A DNA stretch of 41,862 nt from Acidobacteriota bacterium (GCA_029557535.1 JAKQII010000384.1:1-41862); one strand, 5' to 3'; shown: positions 1 to 8,959, counted from the first letter of the stretch. Numbers and translations: made by a program. The notes: a model not told the origin generated them from the sequence alone.

Positions 1-34
1 CTCACTGCTCACTGCTCACTGCTCACTGCTCACT
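1..34. repeat. Heptamer tandem array (CTCACTG), cut by window edge
   Basis: Four perfect copies of CTCACTG plus six bases of a fifth run from base 1 to 34. The array continues beyond the window, so its full length is unknown. On the minus strand the unit reads CAGTGAG. It overlaps the 3' end of the UDP-glucuronate decarboxylase gene and supplies that gene's last codons and its TGA stop. It is the first of several 7-9-base intergenic arrays in this window. Confidence 0.9.
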
Positions 35-960
35 CGTGGACGAAAATACTCAACCGCTTTCTTCAATCCTTCTGCGAGCGGTACTCTCGGCGACCAACCC
101 AGAACCGACTGTGCCCGCTCGATGTTTGGCTGTCGCTGACGCGGATCGTCCTGCGGGAGCGGCAAATGAACGACATTTACGTCTTTCCCAACGGCCTTCG
201 CAACTTCGTTTGCCAGTTCGTTCATCGTGAACTCGCCCGGATTTCCGATGTTCACCGGCAGATGAAGATCGTCGGCTTCCGTATTCATAAGCCGGATCAA
301 ACCGTCGACGAGATCATCGACATAACAAAATGAACGCGTCTGCTCGCCGGTTCCGTAGATCGTCAACGATTCACCCCGGAGCGCCTGGACAATGAAATTC
401 GATACGACCCGGCCGTCGTTTTCGAGCATTCGCGGTCCATAGGTATTGAAAATTCTGACTATCCGCGTGTCAACCGCGTTTTGGCGATGGTAGTCCATGA
501 AAAGCGTCTCGGCGAGCCGCTTGCCCTCGTCGTAGCATGATCGAAGCCCGATCGGATTGACGTTTCCCCAGTATTCTTCAGTCTGCGGATGAATCTCCGG
601 ATCGCCATAAACTTCCGATGTTGACGCCTGAAGGATTCGAGCCCGAACGCGCTTGGCCAGGCCGAGCATGTTGATCGCGCCCATGACGCTTGTTTTCACG
701 GTTTTCACCGGATTGTACTGGTAGTGAACGGGCGATGCGGGGCACGCGAGATTGTAAATTTGATCGACTTCGAGAAAGATCGCTTCGGTGACATCGTGCC
801 GAATGAGCTCGAACCGATGGTCGTCCATCAGATGAAAAACATTTTCTTTTCGCCCGGTAAAATAATTGTCGAGGCAGATGACTTCGTTGCCTTCGGACAA
901 TAGCCGTTCGCACAAGTGCGAGCCGATAAAGCCCGCACCACCCGTGATCAAAATTCTCAT
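16..960 (-). CDS. UDP-glucuronate decarboxylase (UDP-xylose synthase), extended SDR family
   Basis: Cytosolic NAD-dependent enzyme predicted to convert UDP-glucuronate to UDP-xylose, a nucleotide-sugar donor for surface polysaccharides. The 314-residue product has an N-terminal Rossmann motif (GGAGFIG, residues 7-13), a catalytic STS-E-VYGDP stretch near 113-120 and the SDR pair Tyr143/Lys147 in YDEGK. The segments ACPASP and NTYGPRM are typical of this branch of NAD-dependent epimerase/dehydratases. Length matches bacterial single-domain UXS enzymes. The ATG at 960 gives the canonical [11 protein letters not shown] start, with no clear Shine-Dalgarno upstream. The last five or six codons and the TGA stop lie inside the CTCACTG heptamer array, so the C-terminal tail (VSSEQ) is repeat-derived. 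The neighbouring partner genes are outside the window. A related dehydratase such as dTDP-glucose 4,6-dehydratase is less likely given the motif set. Confidence 0.92.
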   Translation of the reverse strand: MRILITGGAGFIGSHLCERLLSEGNEVICLDNYFTGRKENVFHLMDDHRFELIRHDVTEAIFLEVDQIYNLACPASPVHYQYNPVKTVKTSVMGAINMLGLAKRVRARILQASTSEVYGDPEIHPQTEEYWGNVNPIGLRSCYDEGKRLAETLFMDYHRQNAVDTRIVRIFNTYGPRMLENDGRVVSNFIVQALRGESLTIYGTGEQTRSFCYVDDLVDGLIRLMNTEADDLHLPVNIGNPGEFTMNELANEVAKAVGKDVNVVHLPLPQDDPRQRQPNIERAQSVLGWSPRVPLAEGLKKAVEYFRPRVSSEQ

Positions 961-1060
961 CAGTCAGTTTTGTTGATAATAAACGGTCAATTGAATCGAA
1001 GCGGTCCCGGGCAAGATCCGCCCGACGACGCTGCAATTATCCGACAACCCTCGACGATTA

Positions 1061-1209
1061 TCAATTCTTTAGGTTCTTTTCGAAAAACGCGAGAATCCGT
1101 TCGTACCAGTCCGCCCGGCCCGTCGGCCGCTTAAATCCGTGACTTGCAGACGCGTTTCCGATTCGGGGGCGATCGTTGGTTCGCGCACGATGTCGCGAAC
1201 GGTCAATTC
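1061..1209 (-). pseudogene. Remnant of an S9 (prolyl oligopeptidase/DPP-type) peptidase gene with large internal deletion
   Basis: On the minus strand, 1064-1141 encodes HGFKRPTGRADWYERILAFF and a short tail ending at a TGA at 1061. This looks like the extreme C-terminus of S9 alpha/beta-hydrolase peptidases (HGF containing the catalytic His, then DWYERILAFF). Directly upstream in another frame, 1150-1209 encodes ELTVRDIVREPTIAPESETR, which resembles the N-terminal start of secreted S9 peptidases. The two ends abut with essentially the whole propeller and catalytic core missing and a frameshift at the junction. The interpretation rests on remembered family consensus, not a search. Apart from this remnant and an inverted repeat (1324-1380), the 438-base gap between the flanking genes holds nothing recognisable. 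Confidence 0.4.
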
Positions 1210-1323
1210 CTGCGATAACGCGCCGAACGATGGGCAATGTGACGGATTCAGATCCTGCGTTGCTCTTCTCATGATCTTCAAACCAAACCCAACCCAAAAC
1301 GGTCGGGCGACCGGAGTAGTCCC

Positions 1324-1380
1324 TGAGGCGCAAAGTCTGCAAAAGCACCGGCCTCGAAAATTCCGCGTCTTTGCGCCTCG
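1324..1380. repeat. Intergenic inverted repeat (GAGGCGCAAAG / CTTTGCGCCTC)
   Basis: An exact 11-base inverted repeat at 1324-1334 and 1370-1380, separated by 35 bases. It lies just beyond the stop of the acid phosphatase gene, and transcription of that gene would read into it. No T-run follows, so it is not a classical terminator. Confidence 0.6.
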
Positions 1381-1398
1381 GCGGTTAAATCCCGAGGG

Positions 1399-2238
1399 TC
1401 ACGGCAGCTCGAGCGCCGACATTCTCTTATCCGCTTTGTCCGCCTCCGAAAGCCGTTTGTATTCGTAGATTGCGCTTTCCCATTCGCCGTACATCGCGTT
1501 CGGGAGAACAATGAACTTCGAACCGAAAAGATCCCTCACGCGATCTGTCTCGGCGAAACGGTCGGCAACGTTCTTCTTCTCGAAATAATCGGCGTGATCG
1601 TTCAGATTGTCACCGATAAGGAGCACGATCCGGTATGTTTCGGCAATCTTCTGACGGCGCGGTTCCTTTGTTGATTCCTTCTGCCTGAGCATGACGAACT
1701 CGTCCGAAACATCGGGGAATCCCACCGACTTCAAGTTGTCGATCGTCGCCTGTTTTTCTGATTCGTCCCGGTTCGAAACGTAGAAGACCCGGATGTCGTG
1801 AGCTTTGGCGAAGTTGGCGAAGTCAATGGCCCCGGGGATCGCCTTCGCCGATCGCTTCGATGTCCATGCATACCAGTCTTTCGAATTGAACGACGTTTCG
1901 GTCTTGATGCCTTTCGCCTGCGCCGGCGAATTGTCGAGCATCGTTTCGTCGATGTCGACGATCACCGCCCGCGCCTTCTTGCGCTCGGCCTTCGGCAGTT
2001 TCCGGCGGGACTTGTCGTCATCCGCGAGAGCGCGTTTTGCCCAGGCGAAGGTCTGATAGCAGATCGCACGGTATTCGGCAGACTTCTGCATGTAGAGTGT
2101 CGCGCCGGTCTGATAGTCGAGTCGCGACTGGGCCGGAGCGGGGACGGTTTGCTGGGCCGATTGGCCAACCGTGAAGAACATCGAGGCGACGGAGACCGCC
2201 GCCAAACTGAACGACAATAGATAGTGTTTGTGCCTCAT
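1399..2238 (-). CDS. Secreted class C acid phosphatase / 5'-nucleotidase, lipoprotein e(P4) family
   Basis: HAD-superfamily phosphatase predicted to act outside the cytoplasm, dephosphorylating nucleotides or phosphate esters. A signal-peptide-like N-terminus (KHYLLSFSLAAVSVASMFF) ends near residue 28. HAD motif I is VDIDETMLDN (nucleophile Asp95, Asp97), motif II is around Ser155-Asn156 (YVSNRDES) and the acidic motif is IGDNLNDHADYF near 208-219. The spacing and the phrase WYAWTSK fit the e(P4)/class C acid phosphatase group. That family is often a lipoprotein, but no lipobox cysteine is visible here, so it may be periplasmic. The gene starts at ATG 2238 and diverges from a small acidic gene at 2282. 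It has no obvious operon partner. Confidence 0.88.
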   Translation of the reverse strand: MRHKHYLLSFSLAAVSVASMFFTVGQSAQQTVPAPAQSRLDYQTGATLYMQKSAEYRAICYQTFAWAKRALADDDKSRRKLPKAERKKARAVIVDIDETMLDNSPAQAKGIKTETSFNSKDWYAWTSKRSAKAIPGAIDFANFAKAHDIRVFYVSNRDESEKQATIDNLKSVGFPDVSDEFVMLRQKESTKEPRRQKIAETYRIVLLIGDNLNDHADYFEKKNVADRFAETDRVRDLFGSKFIVLPNAMYGEWESAIYEYKRLSEADKADKRMSALELP

Positions 2239-2281
2239 ATTGGTTAATTCCGTTAGTTGTCGGCTAGAATCATAGCGAAGG

Positions 2282-2452
2282 ATGCCTGAAAAAACGAAAC
2301 AGAACGATTCGTCTGAGCCGGGAAGTTACTATTACGACGACGCCACCGGTTATGAACCGTTTGATCCCGATGCGCCGGATGAAGACGACGAGGAAAACTG
2401 TTCTGACGGGACTGACAACTCGTTTTTGCACAATAAGTTAGAAGAAGATTAA
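2282..2452 (+). CDS. Small acidic hypothetical protein (56 aa)
   Basis: An open frame from ATG 2282 to TAA 2452 encodes 56 residues. It is strongly acidic, with PGSYYYDDATGYEPFDPD followed by a DEDDEE run and a C-terminal NKLEED. There is no signal peptide, membrane segment or cysteine cluster (one Cys). A purine stretch (GCGAAGG) touches the ATG with almost no spacing, so initiation is uncertain. The tyrosine/aspartate-rich core and consistent codon use suggest a real small protein. It is divergent from the acid phosphatase (44-base gap) and lies 109 bases upstream of the next plus-strand gene. Function unknown. Confidence 0.55.
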   Translation: MPEKTKQNDSSEPGSYYYDDATGYEPFDPDAPDEDDEENCSDGTDNSFLHNKLEED

Positions 2453-2561
2453 TTCTCTCGAAAAGCGGTATTTTTCTCGACTAAACCGATTCGTCCGGCG
2501 TCAGATGCAACTGTACACCGCGCGTCGTCGCGCAATATGATTGAGTAGCTTGGAGGAGAAA

Positions 2562-2945
2562 ATGAACGATTGTTGTGTGGAGAATTTGAAGAAAATGCAC
2601 GCGAAGGCGGATTACTTCTGGTGGTTTCAGAGATTCGTGGCGGCAAGTCCGTTTGTTCTGATCATTCCGGATTTTGACCCGACATCGGGTTTGGGCGATC
2701 TTCTGCAGACGGGGACGCAAAAAAGCATCGAGATCGGATACGGATTGGCGTCGAACGCGGTTTACAAGAACCAAACGCTGCCGGATTTCGCCGATGCGGT
2801 GAGGGCGATCGGCAAGATCGCCTACAACGAACTGCGACGTGACGCCCAATCACACTCCGTGAGGCACACGCCGAAGGAGTTGGATATTGCGAACTTTTGG
2901 ACACGAATGGCGGTCGCCTACGACAACGCGTTTTCGGGTGCCTGA
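2562..2945 (+). CDS. Hypothetical protein, possible partner of the DUF5675-like gene
   Basis: A 127-residue protein with no recognised family. The start is ATG 2562 because GGAGGAG lies a few bases upstream at 2552-2558; an in-frame TTG at 2541 would place that Shine-Dalgarno inside the coding region. Features are an aromatic patch (ADYFWWFQRF), two adjacent cysteines near the N-terminus (NDCCVEN), a central hydrophobic stretch (SPFVLIIPDFDP) and a mostly helical second half. There is no signal peptide or obvious transmembrane span. The next gene starts 86 bases downstream on the same strand with another strong GGAGG, so the two are probably co-transcribed. Confidence 0.7.
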   Translation: MNDCCVENLKKMHAKADYFWWFQRFVAASPFVLIIPDFDPTSGLGDLLQTGTQKSIEIGYGLASNAVYKNQTLPDFADAVRAIGKIAYNELRRDAQSHSVRHTPKELDIANFWTRMAVAYDNAFSGA

Positions 2946-3031
2946 GGCGAAAAAGGGATCGGCCGCGGGCGCTGAATCGCGGGAGGGTTTGTTGACTTGT
3001 TAAGAATAAACGAAGAGGAGGACATGAAACG

Positions 3032-3484
3032 ATGGGGATTGATCTGAGCAAACTGACACAGGAGATCGTCTTGACGAGGACGGGCGTGACGTTCAACAAG
3101 AACAACGTCATCGGGAAACGCGGGAATTTGACTGTCGGAAACGTGGTCTTCGAAACGATCGAACGCGGCGGCAACTATGTCTCGTTGCCGACCGGGCGGT
3201 TCTTGCTGACGATGACCAAGGACGCAAGCCGCGGGCAGGTTTTCATTGTCCAGCCGGACGGAACCTTCGGTCACAACGTGCCGACACTGTCCGGAGGGAA
3301 AGCCGGCATCATGATCCATTCCGCCGATACACCCGACGATCTGACAGGTTGCCTGGCTCCGGGCAAGTCGTTCGATGCCGCGAACGGAACTCTGCTTCAG
3401 AGTTCATCGGCGATGACCGATATATTTAACTTTTTCGGCGGTTTCGGTGAAACCAAACTGGCAGGTTGGATCAAGGTTGAATAA
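3032..3484 (+). CDS. DUF5675-like domain protein
   Basis: A 150-residue protein whose middle resembles DUF5675, a domain of unknown function common in phage and secretion-associated contexts. The matching layout is a polar strand region (RGNLTVGNVVFETIERGG), then LPTGRFLLTMTKD, then GGKAGIMIHSADTPDDLTGC, where 'IHxxxTPxDxxGC' is the family hallmark. No signal peptide. Start choice: the Shine-Dalgarno GAGGAGG at 3016-3022 is closer to an out-of-frame ATG at 3024 (reading MKRWGLI then stop) than to the ATG at 3032 used here. Initiation may therefore be leaky or coupled. The gene follows the unknown 127-residue gene and converges on the STAS gene (11-base gap). Family assignment is from motif memory. 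Confidence 0.7.
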   Translation: MGIDLSKLTQEIVLTRTGVTFNKNNVIGKRGNLTVGNVVFETIERGGNYVSLPTGRFLLTMTKDASRGQVFIVQPDGTFGHNVPTLSGGKAGIMIHSADTPDDLTGCLAPGKSFDAANGTLLQSSSAMTDIFNFFGGFGETKLAGWIKVE

Positions 3485-3495
3485 GGGCGAAGGAG

Positions 3496-3831
3496 CTAGT
3501 CCCTGATCGCGCTCGCTTCGTCGTCGTACACCTGGAGGATCGGCAAGATGCTGCTGAGCGTCAAAACCTCGCGGACCTTTGGCGTCAGGTTCACGAGTTT
3601 CAAATGACCGCCCAATTCGCTTAGCGTTCCCGTGCCCGAAAGAATCTCGCCGGCACCGCTTGAATCGATATACTTCACATTCTCGAGATTCAGCAGAATC
3701 TCGGTCTTTTTTTCGCCGATCAGCCGGCGGATCTCGTCCCTGAGTTTCGCCGAACCGCCGCCCATGATTATGTTTCCCTCGAGATCGAGGACCGTCAGTT
3801 CACCGTTTGCGCGTTCTTGAATTTCGAGCAT
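3496..3831 (-). CDS. STAS-domain protein (anti-sigma factor antagonist-like)
   Basis: A 111-residue single-domain STAS protein of the SpoIIAA/RsbV type, which in partner-switching systems binds an anti-sigma kinase and is controlled by phosphorylation of a conserved serine. The diagnostic segment is NVKYIDSSGAGEIL, carrying the phosphorylatable Ser in DSSG. It is followed by GGHLKLVNLTPKVREVL and a C-terminal PILQVYDDEASAI. The start is ATG 3831, with AGGAA seven bases upstream on the minus strand; the longer reading from 3864 adds an unsupported tail. No kinase or phosphatase partner is in the window, so its target is unknown. It lies downstream of typA on the same strand, separated by an inverted heptamer array. 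Confidence 0.88.
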   Translation of the reverse strand: MLEIQERANGELTVLDLEGNIIMGGGSAKLRDEIRRLIGEKKTEILLNLENVKYIDSSGAGEILSGTGTLSELGGHLKLVNLTPKVREVLTLSSILPILQVYDDEASAIRD

Positions 3832-3886
3832 TTTTTTATTCCTAAACGCCAAAATTATCTTCAAAAAGGAACTTGGAAGTCAAAAG

Positions 3887-4002
3887 GATTTGCGATTTTC
3901 GATTTTGCCGTCGACTGAACTGATCGAATGCAGCAAACCGTCAAATCTGCCGATCACCGATTCCTTCAAATCGCAAATCGCAAATCGAAAATCCCAAATG
4001 CG
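3887..4002. repeat. Inverted heptamer array between typA and the STAS gene
   Basis: The left arm (3887-3907) is three heptamers of the form GATTTNN: GATTTGC, GATTTTC, GATTTTG. The right arm (3968-4002) is five heptamers in the opposite sense: AAATCGC twice, AAATCGA, AAATCCC, AAATGCG. The arms share at least 12 bases of exact inverted complementarity (AAATCGAAAATC). The right arm ends one base before the typA stop. The 60-base spacer holds no gene. In RNA it could fold into a long imperfect hairpin between typA and the STAS cistron. Confidence 0.85.
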
Positions 4003-4003
4003 A

Positions 4004-5809
<1,806 letters not shown>

Positions 5810-5873
5810 GTGGTTCCATCCCAATCGGGCAAACTGACATGATGAACTTTGAAAAGTGAAATGTAAAGTTTTA

Positions 5874-6083
5874 GAAGTTGGGGAAGCCGGGGAAGTTTTG
5901 GTGAGTCTTGGAAGTTGAGGAAGTTCGGGAAGTTCGGGAAGTTTGGGAAGTTTGGGAAGAGTCAGCGCCGTCTGCCTGCGCGCCAACGGTTGTCAGGTCC
6001 GCGAATTGCCAGGATTGTTCCCAAGCCTTCCAAACTTTCCAAACTTTCCAAACTTTCTAAACTTTCCCAAACTTCCTAAACTG
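5874..6083. repeat. Inverted 9-mer array between typA and trmL
   Basis: The left arm (5874-5959) holds about nine near-copies of a 9-base unit (GAAGTTNGG), four of them close to perfect at 5920-5955. The right arm (6021-6083) holds seven units of the inverted form (CCAAACTTT), three perfect at 6030-6056. A 61-base unrelated spacer separates them. The array occupies most of the typA-trmL divergent gap and stops five bases before the trmL ATG. Because the unit is nine bases, the array keeps one reading frame and encodes an LPK/LPE tripeptide repeat upstream of typA. Confidence 0.9.
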
Positions 6084-6088
6084 AAGAT

Positions 6089-6541
6089 ATGCTGCATATC
6101 GCGTTGGTCGAACCCGAAATACCGCCGAATACGGGCAATATCGCGCGGTTGTGCGCCGCGACGAATACCATGCTGCACATCGTCGGTGCAACGGGTTTTC
6201 GAATGGACGACCGGACACTGAAGCGCGCCGGTCTGGACTACTGGGATCATGTGGAGCTGCAACGGCATATTGACCTCGGACGGCTTTACGCGTCGCTACC
6301 GGAATCGCGGTTCGTGTATCTGACGACGAAGTCGGATCGGACATACACCGAGTGGGAGTTCCGCGACGGTGACTGTATCGTATTCGGCCGGGAAACACGC
6401 GGTCTGCCGGACGAACTGCTCGCTGCAAATCGGGAAACCTGTCTGACGATTCCGATGGTAAATCCGAATGTCCGCAGCCTCAACCTGGCGACGAGCGTCG
6501 GTATCGTCCTCTTTGAGGCCATCAGGCAGATCAAGTTCTGA
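6089..6541 (+). CDS. trmL: tRNA (cytidine/uridine-34-2'-O)-methyltransferase TrmL
   Basis: A 150-residue SPOUT-class methyltransferase predicted to 2'-O-methylate the wobble nucleotide of certain leucine tRNAs using S-adenosylmethionine. The family motifs are present: PPNTGNIARLC at the N-terminus, AGLDYWDHV in the middle, FGRETRGLP, and the knotted C-terminal IPMVNPNVRSLNLATSVGI that binds the cofactor. Length matches TrmL, which lacks the extra RNA-binding domain of larger SpoU proteins. The ATG at 6089 is only five bases after the 9-mer repeat array; the best upstream purines are a weak GAAG, so the ribosome-binding site is poor. It is divergent from typA. Confidence 0.95.
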   Translation: MLHIALVEPEIPPNTGNIARLCAATNTMLHIVGATGFRMDDRTLKRAGLDYWDHVELQRHIDLGRLYASLPESRFVYLTTKSDRTYTEWEFRDGDCIVFGRETRGLPDELLAANRETCLTIPMVNPNVRSLNLATSVGIVLFEAIRQIKF

Positions 6542-6616
6542 TTATTTGCATCCTTTTTTCCACCTGTACCATCGAAGAATCGTCCGGATGGATAAGAACA
6601 AGGAGGTATTAGGAAA

Positions 6617-7171
6617 ATGAGGATCATCAATAAATTAGCATTCGTTTCATTATCAATTGCTACTTTGTTTTCGCTGACGGCGAAGGCACAGGACGTCGAA
6701 TCGCTGAAGTCCATTCAAAGCCTCGAGCGGACGGTCTTCAAGCGCATCAACAATCTGCCGTATTACGGTGTTTTTGACCAGATCGGATTCAGGGTCGAAG
6801 GAAGTACGGTCGTTTTGACGGGCAAGGTCGCGCAGCCCCGGAACCGCAAGGACGCGGAGATCGCTATCCGCGACGTCCCGGGCATCAAAGCGGTCGTGAA
6901 CAACATCGAGATCCTGCCGTTGTCCCCGTACGACGACGCGATCCGGCGCAAAACGCTTCGGACTTTTTATCGCGACGGATCCAGCCTGTCACGGTACGTT
7001 CAGGAGCCGAGGCCGTCGATCCGGATCATCGTTGAGAACGGGAACATCACGCTGGAAGGCAATGTCACGTACAAGAGCGATTCAGATTTCGCGTACATGC
7101 TCGCTCGGACGGTAACCGGGGTCTTCAACGTCACGAATAATCTGACCGTCGGAACCGAGATGTATCGCTGA
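6617..7171 (+). CDS. Secreted protein with two BON domains
   Basis: A 184-residue exported protein. Residues 1-24 form a signal peptide (KLAFVSLSIATLFSLTAKAQ). Two BON domains follow, roughly 35-101 and 108-178; each has an amphipathic helix then strands with the VxLxGxV pattern (STVVLTGKVAQP and GNITLEGNVTYK) and a 'VPGIKAVVNNI' or 'VTGVFNVTNNL' helix end. BON domains are thought to bind phospholipid or envelope surfaces (OsmY type), so an envelope-stress or membrane-contact role is likely. A very strong AAGGAGGT lies at 6600-6607. The gene stands alone and is followed by a good terminator at 7193. Confidence 0.88.
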   Translation: MRIINKLAFVSLSIATLFSLTAKAQDVESLKSIQSLERTVFKRINNLPYYGVFDQIGFRVEGSTVVLTGKVAQPRNRKDAEIAIRDVPGIKAVVNNIEILPLSPYDDAIRRKTLRTFYRDGSSLSRYVQEPRPSIRIIVENGNITLEGNVTYKSDSDFAYMLARTVTGVFNVTNNLTVGTEMYR

Positions 7172-7192
7172 CGACAGGCTTTGAGGTGCGGG

Positions 7193-7217
7193 AGCCGGGC
7201 CATCTGGTCCGGCTTTT
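7193..7217 (+). terminator. Rho-independent terminator after the BON gene
   Basis: Nine-base-pair stem (one G-T wobble) AGCCGGGCC / GGTCCGGCT with an ATCT loop, followed directly by TTTT. It lies 22 bases beyond the stop codon. Confidence 0.8.
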
Positions 7218-7218
7218 C

Positions 7219-7253
7219 AATTGTCGACCGGACTGACGGCCGGCTAGACAATT
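7219..7253. repeat. Second hairpin just after the terminator
   Basis: AATTGTC (7219-7225) is matched exactly by GACAATT (7247-7253), with CCGG/CCGG pairing inside. It follows the terminator by one base and has no T-run. It could be a processing site or part of the next gene's control region. Confidence 0.45.
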
Positions 7254-7309
7254 CCAGGTGCATCCTTTTGTTATGCTGACACATCCATGAACTGATTTAG
7301 TCGCAGTGA

Positions 7310-7340
7310 TTGTGTCTGATTCAGGCGGTTGTGTTACAAT
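7310..7340 (+). promoter_or_regulatory. Candidate sigma-70 promoter (TTGTGT-19-TACAAT)
   Basis: TTGTGT at 7310-7315 and TACAAT at 7335-7340 are separated by 19 bases, slightly long. They lie about 75 bases upstream of the GTG start at 7414, after the previous gene's terminator, so a promoter is expected here. The match is modest. Confidence 0.35.
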
Positions 7341-7413
7341 CCGCTTTTACTTTAGTCACGCCCGCCCCGAATCAGAGCGGAAGTGCGGACGGCGTCCCGA
7401 AGGAGATTACCTA

Positions 7414-8229
7414 GTGTTTTTGCGTTTGTGCGTCCTGATCTTGACCTTGGGTGTCTTGATGGCAACGGCGATTTCCGCCCAAGACAAAGAAACTGACAAG
7501 ACCAAGACAACTGAGACTAAGCCTGACAAGAACAAGCCTGTCGATCCGGCGAATCTTACCGCCGAGCAGGTTGCGGAATCAACAGTGTTCGTCTACGGGG
7601 GAATCCTCGGTCGTCAGAATCTGACCCAAATTCGAAAAACTACGTTCGAACGGGGAAAGTTGATCCAAACGGCGGCCGACGGACGGAAGAACACCGCCAA
7701 CTACGAGCGATATGTTCTGCGCGGCGAAACTCTGGACAAGGAGAAGATCCGCCTCGACCAAGCTTTCCCGGACGCACGCTTTTCGCTGATCTACAACAAC
7801 GACAAAGTTTACGGGCTTTACAACGCGACCGTTTTCACTCCGCGTGAAGACGCTTCGAAGGCATTCCAGAACCAGATCTGGCACAGCATCGAGTCGTTGC
7901 TCCGATACAAGGAGAACGAGTCGAAGATCGAACTCGTCAAGCGTGAGAAAGTGATGGGCGTCGATTATTACGTACTCGAACTGAGCGATAAGCAACAACG
8001 CAAGACGACCTACTATGTTTCCGTGAAATCACTCCGCGTGATGATGCTCGATTACGAGTCCGACGGAATCAAGTACCGGCGCAAATTCTACGATTACAAC
8101 TACGCACAGGGGACGCTGGTCCCTTATCGTTCGGTCCTGTGGGCAAACGACAAGGAGGCCGAGGAAACAACCGTCGGAACGGTGACGTTCGGGCAGAAAA
8201 TTGAGGAAAACCTCTTCGACGTTTCATAG
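7414..8229 (+). CDS. Secreted hypothetical protein, LolA-like appearance
   Basis: A 271-residue exported protein. The start is GTG 7414 with GAAGGAG at about 7399-7405; it gives a clean signal peptide (FLRLCVLILTLGVLMATAISAQ). The longer reading from 7306 would put 36 non-signal residues in front. After a charged Lys/Thr linker the mature part is rich in beta strands (ARFSLIYNNDKVYGLYNATVFTP, VMGVDYYVLELSDKQQRKTTYY, LRVMMLDYESDGIKY). This is the pattern of a half-barrel lipoprotein-carrier (LolA/LolB-like) fold in which a substrate or conversion product is tracked by regression-like strands. No cysteine for lipidation. It is transcribed alone or with the next gene; a strong terminator follows. 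Function unknown. Confidence 0.7.
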   Translation: MFLRLCVLILTLGVLMATAISAQDKETDKTKTTETKPDKNKPVDPANLTAEQVAESTVFVYGGILGRQNLTQIRKTTFERGKLIQTAADGRKNTANYERYVLRGETLDKEKIRLDQAFPDARFSLIYNNDKVYGLYNATVFTPREDASKAFQNQIWHSIESLLRYKENESKIELVKREKVMGVDYYVLELSDKQQRKTTYYVSVKSLRVMMLDYESDGIKYRRKFYDYNYAQGTLVPYRSVLWANDKEAEETTVGTVTFGQKIEENLFDVS

Positions 8230-8252
8230 GATGAAACAATTAATTGGCAAAC

Positions 8253-8283
8253 AGGCCGCGGGCGCATGCCGGCGGCCTTTTTG
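8253..8283 (+). terminator. Rho-independent terminator
   Basis: AGGCCGC (8253-8259) pairs with GCGGCCT (8272-8278) around a GC-rich inner loop, followed by five Ts. It ends the secreted-protein gene that stops at 8229. Confidence 0.8.
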
Positions 8284-8351
8284 GTCTTTTACGCGCACTT
8301 TGTGAAACAATTCTGGCGGAATGCAGTGAAACGGGGGCAGGAGGGATACTT

Positions 8352-8930
8352 ATGATGCAAAGGAAGCTGTTACTCTTTTCACTCGTGTTCTTGCTGTTCC
8401 CGATGTCGTTCACTGCATCGGGGCAACCGGAACAACGGCCTTTCGTTGAAACGACTTATGAAGTCACGCTGCACGTTCTCAGTACGTCGCGGTCGAAAAA
8501 GTCCGAGGCACCGCCGGTGCTTTCGGCAGCCATCAAGAAACTCATGACGGGAATCGACATTCCCGAACTCAATCTTGAAGCCACCTATCTCGAACGGACC
8601 TCGAACTCGATCAATTACAAGGGTCCGCGAAGTTTCGCGTCGCCGGAACAGCAACTCGGCGTCGAAAATTTCTGTGAGTGGGGCTTCAGATTTGCACGCC
8701 GTCAGGACGGGGATCCGACGATCATTGTCGAAGGTTTCCGCTTTGGAACTCGCTTGCCTGTCGCGGTCGAAAGGCCGAACAATCCCAAACCGTCGATCAG
8801 CTATGAATGGATCGGGATCACCGATGCGCGATTCAAGTTGAACGAAGGCGAGCCGACACTGGTCGCAAGTCTGATCGGGTCCGGTCCCGGAGAAATGATA
8901 TTTGTTTTCCTAACGGTCCGATCCGCTTGA
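8352..8930 (+). CDS. Secreted hypothetical protein (192 aa)
   Basis: A 192-residue exported protein of no recognised family. The start is ATG 8352: CAGGAGGG lies eight to ten bases upstream, and the product begins with a clear signal peptide (MMQRKLLLFSLVFLLFPMSF, then ASGQ). A longer reading from 8244 would begin inside the preceding terminator. The mature part begins ETTYEVTLHVLSTS, has a Lys/Ser/Pro linker, then beta-rich segments (INYKGPRSF, TIIVEGFRFGTRLPV, EMIFVFLTVRSA). It is bracketed by terminators on both sides, so it is a single-gene unit. A role in the envelope is all that can be inferred. Confidence 0.65.
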   Translation: MMQRKLLLFSLVFLLFPMSFTASGQPEQRPFVETTYEVTLHVLSTSRSKKSEAPPVLSAAIKKLMTGIDIPELNLEATYLERTSNSINYKGPRSFASPEQQLGVENFCEWGFRFARRQDGDPTIIVEGFRFGTRLPVAVERPNNPKPSISYEWIGITDARFKLNEGEPTLVASLIGSGPGEMIFVFLTVRSA

Positions 8931-8959
8931 TCTCATACCGGAATCAATGCAACCAACCC

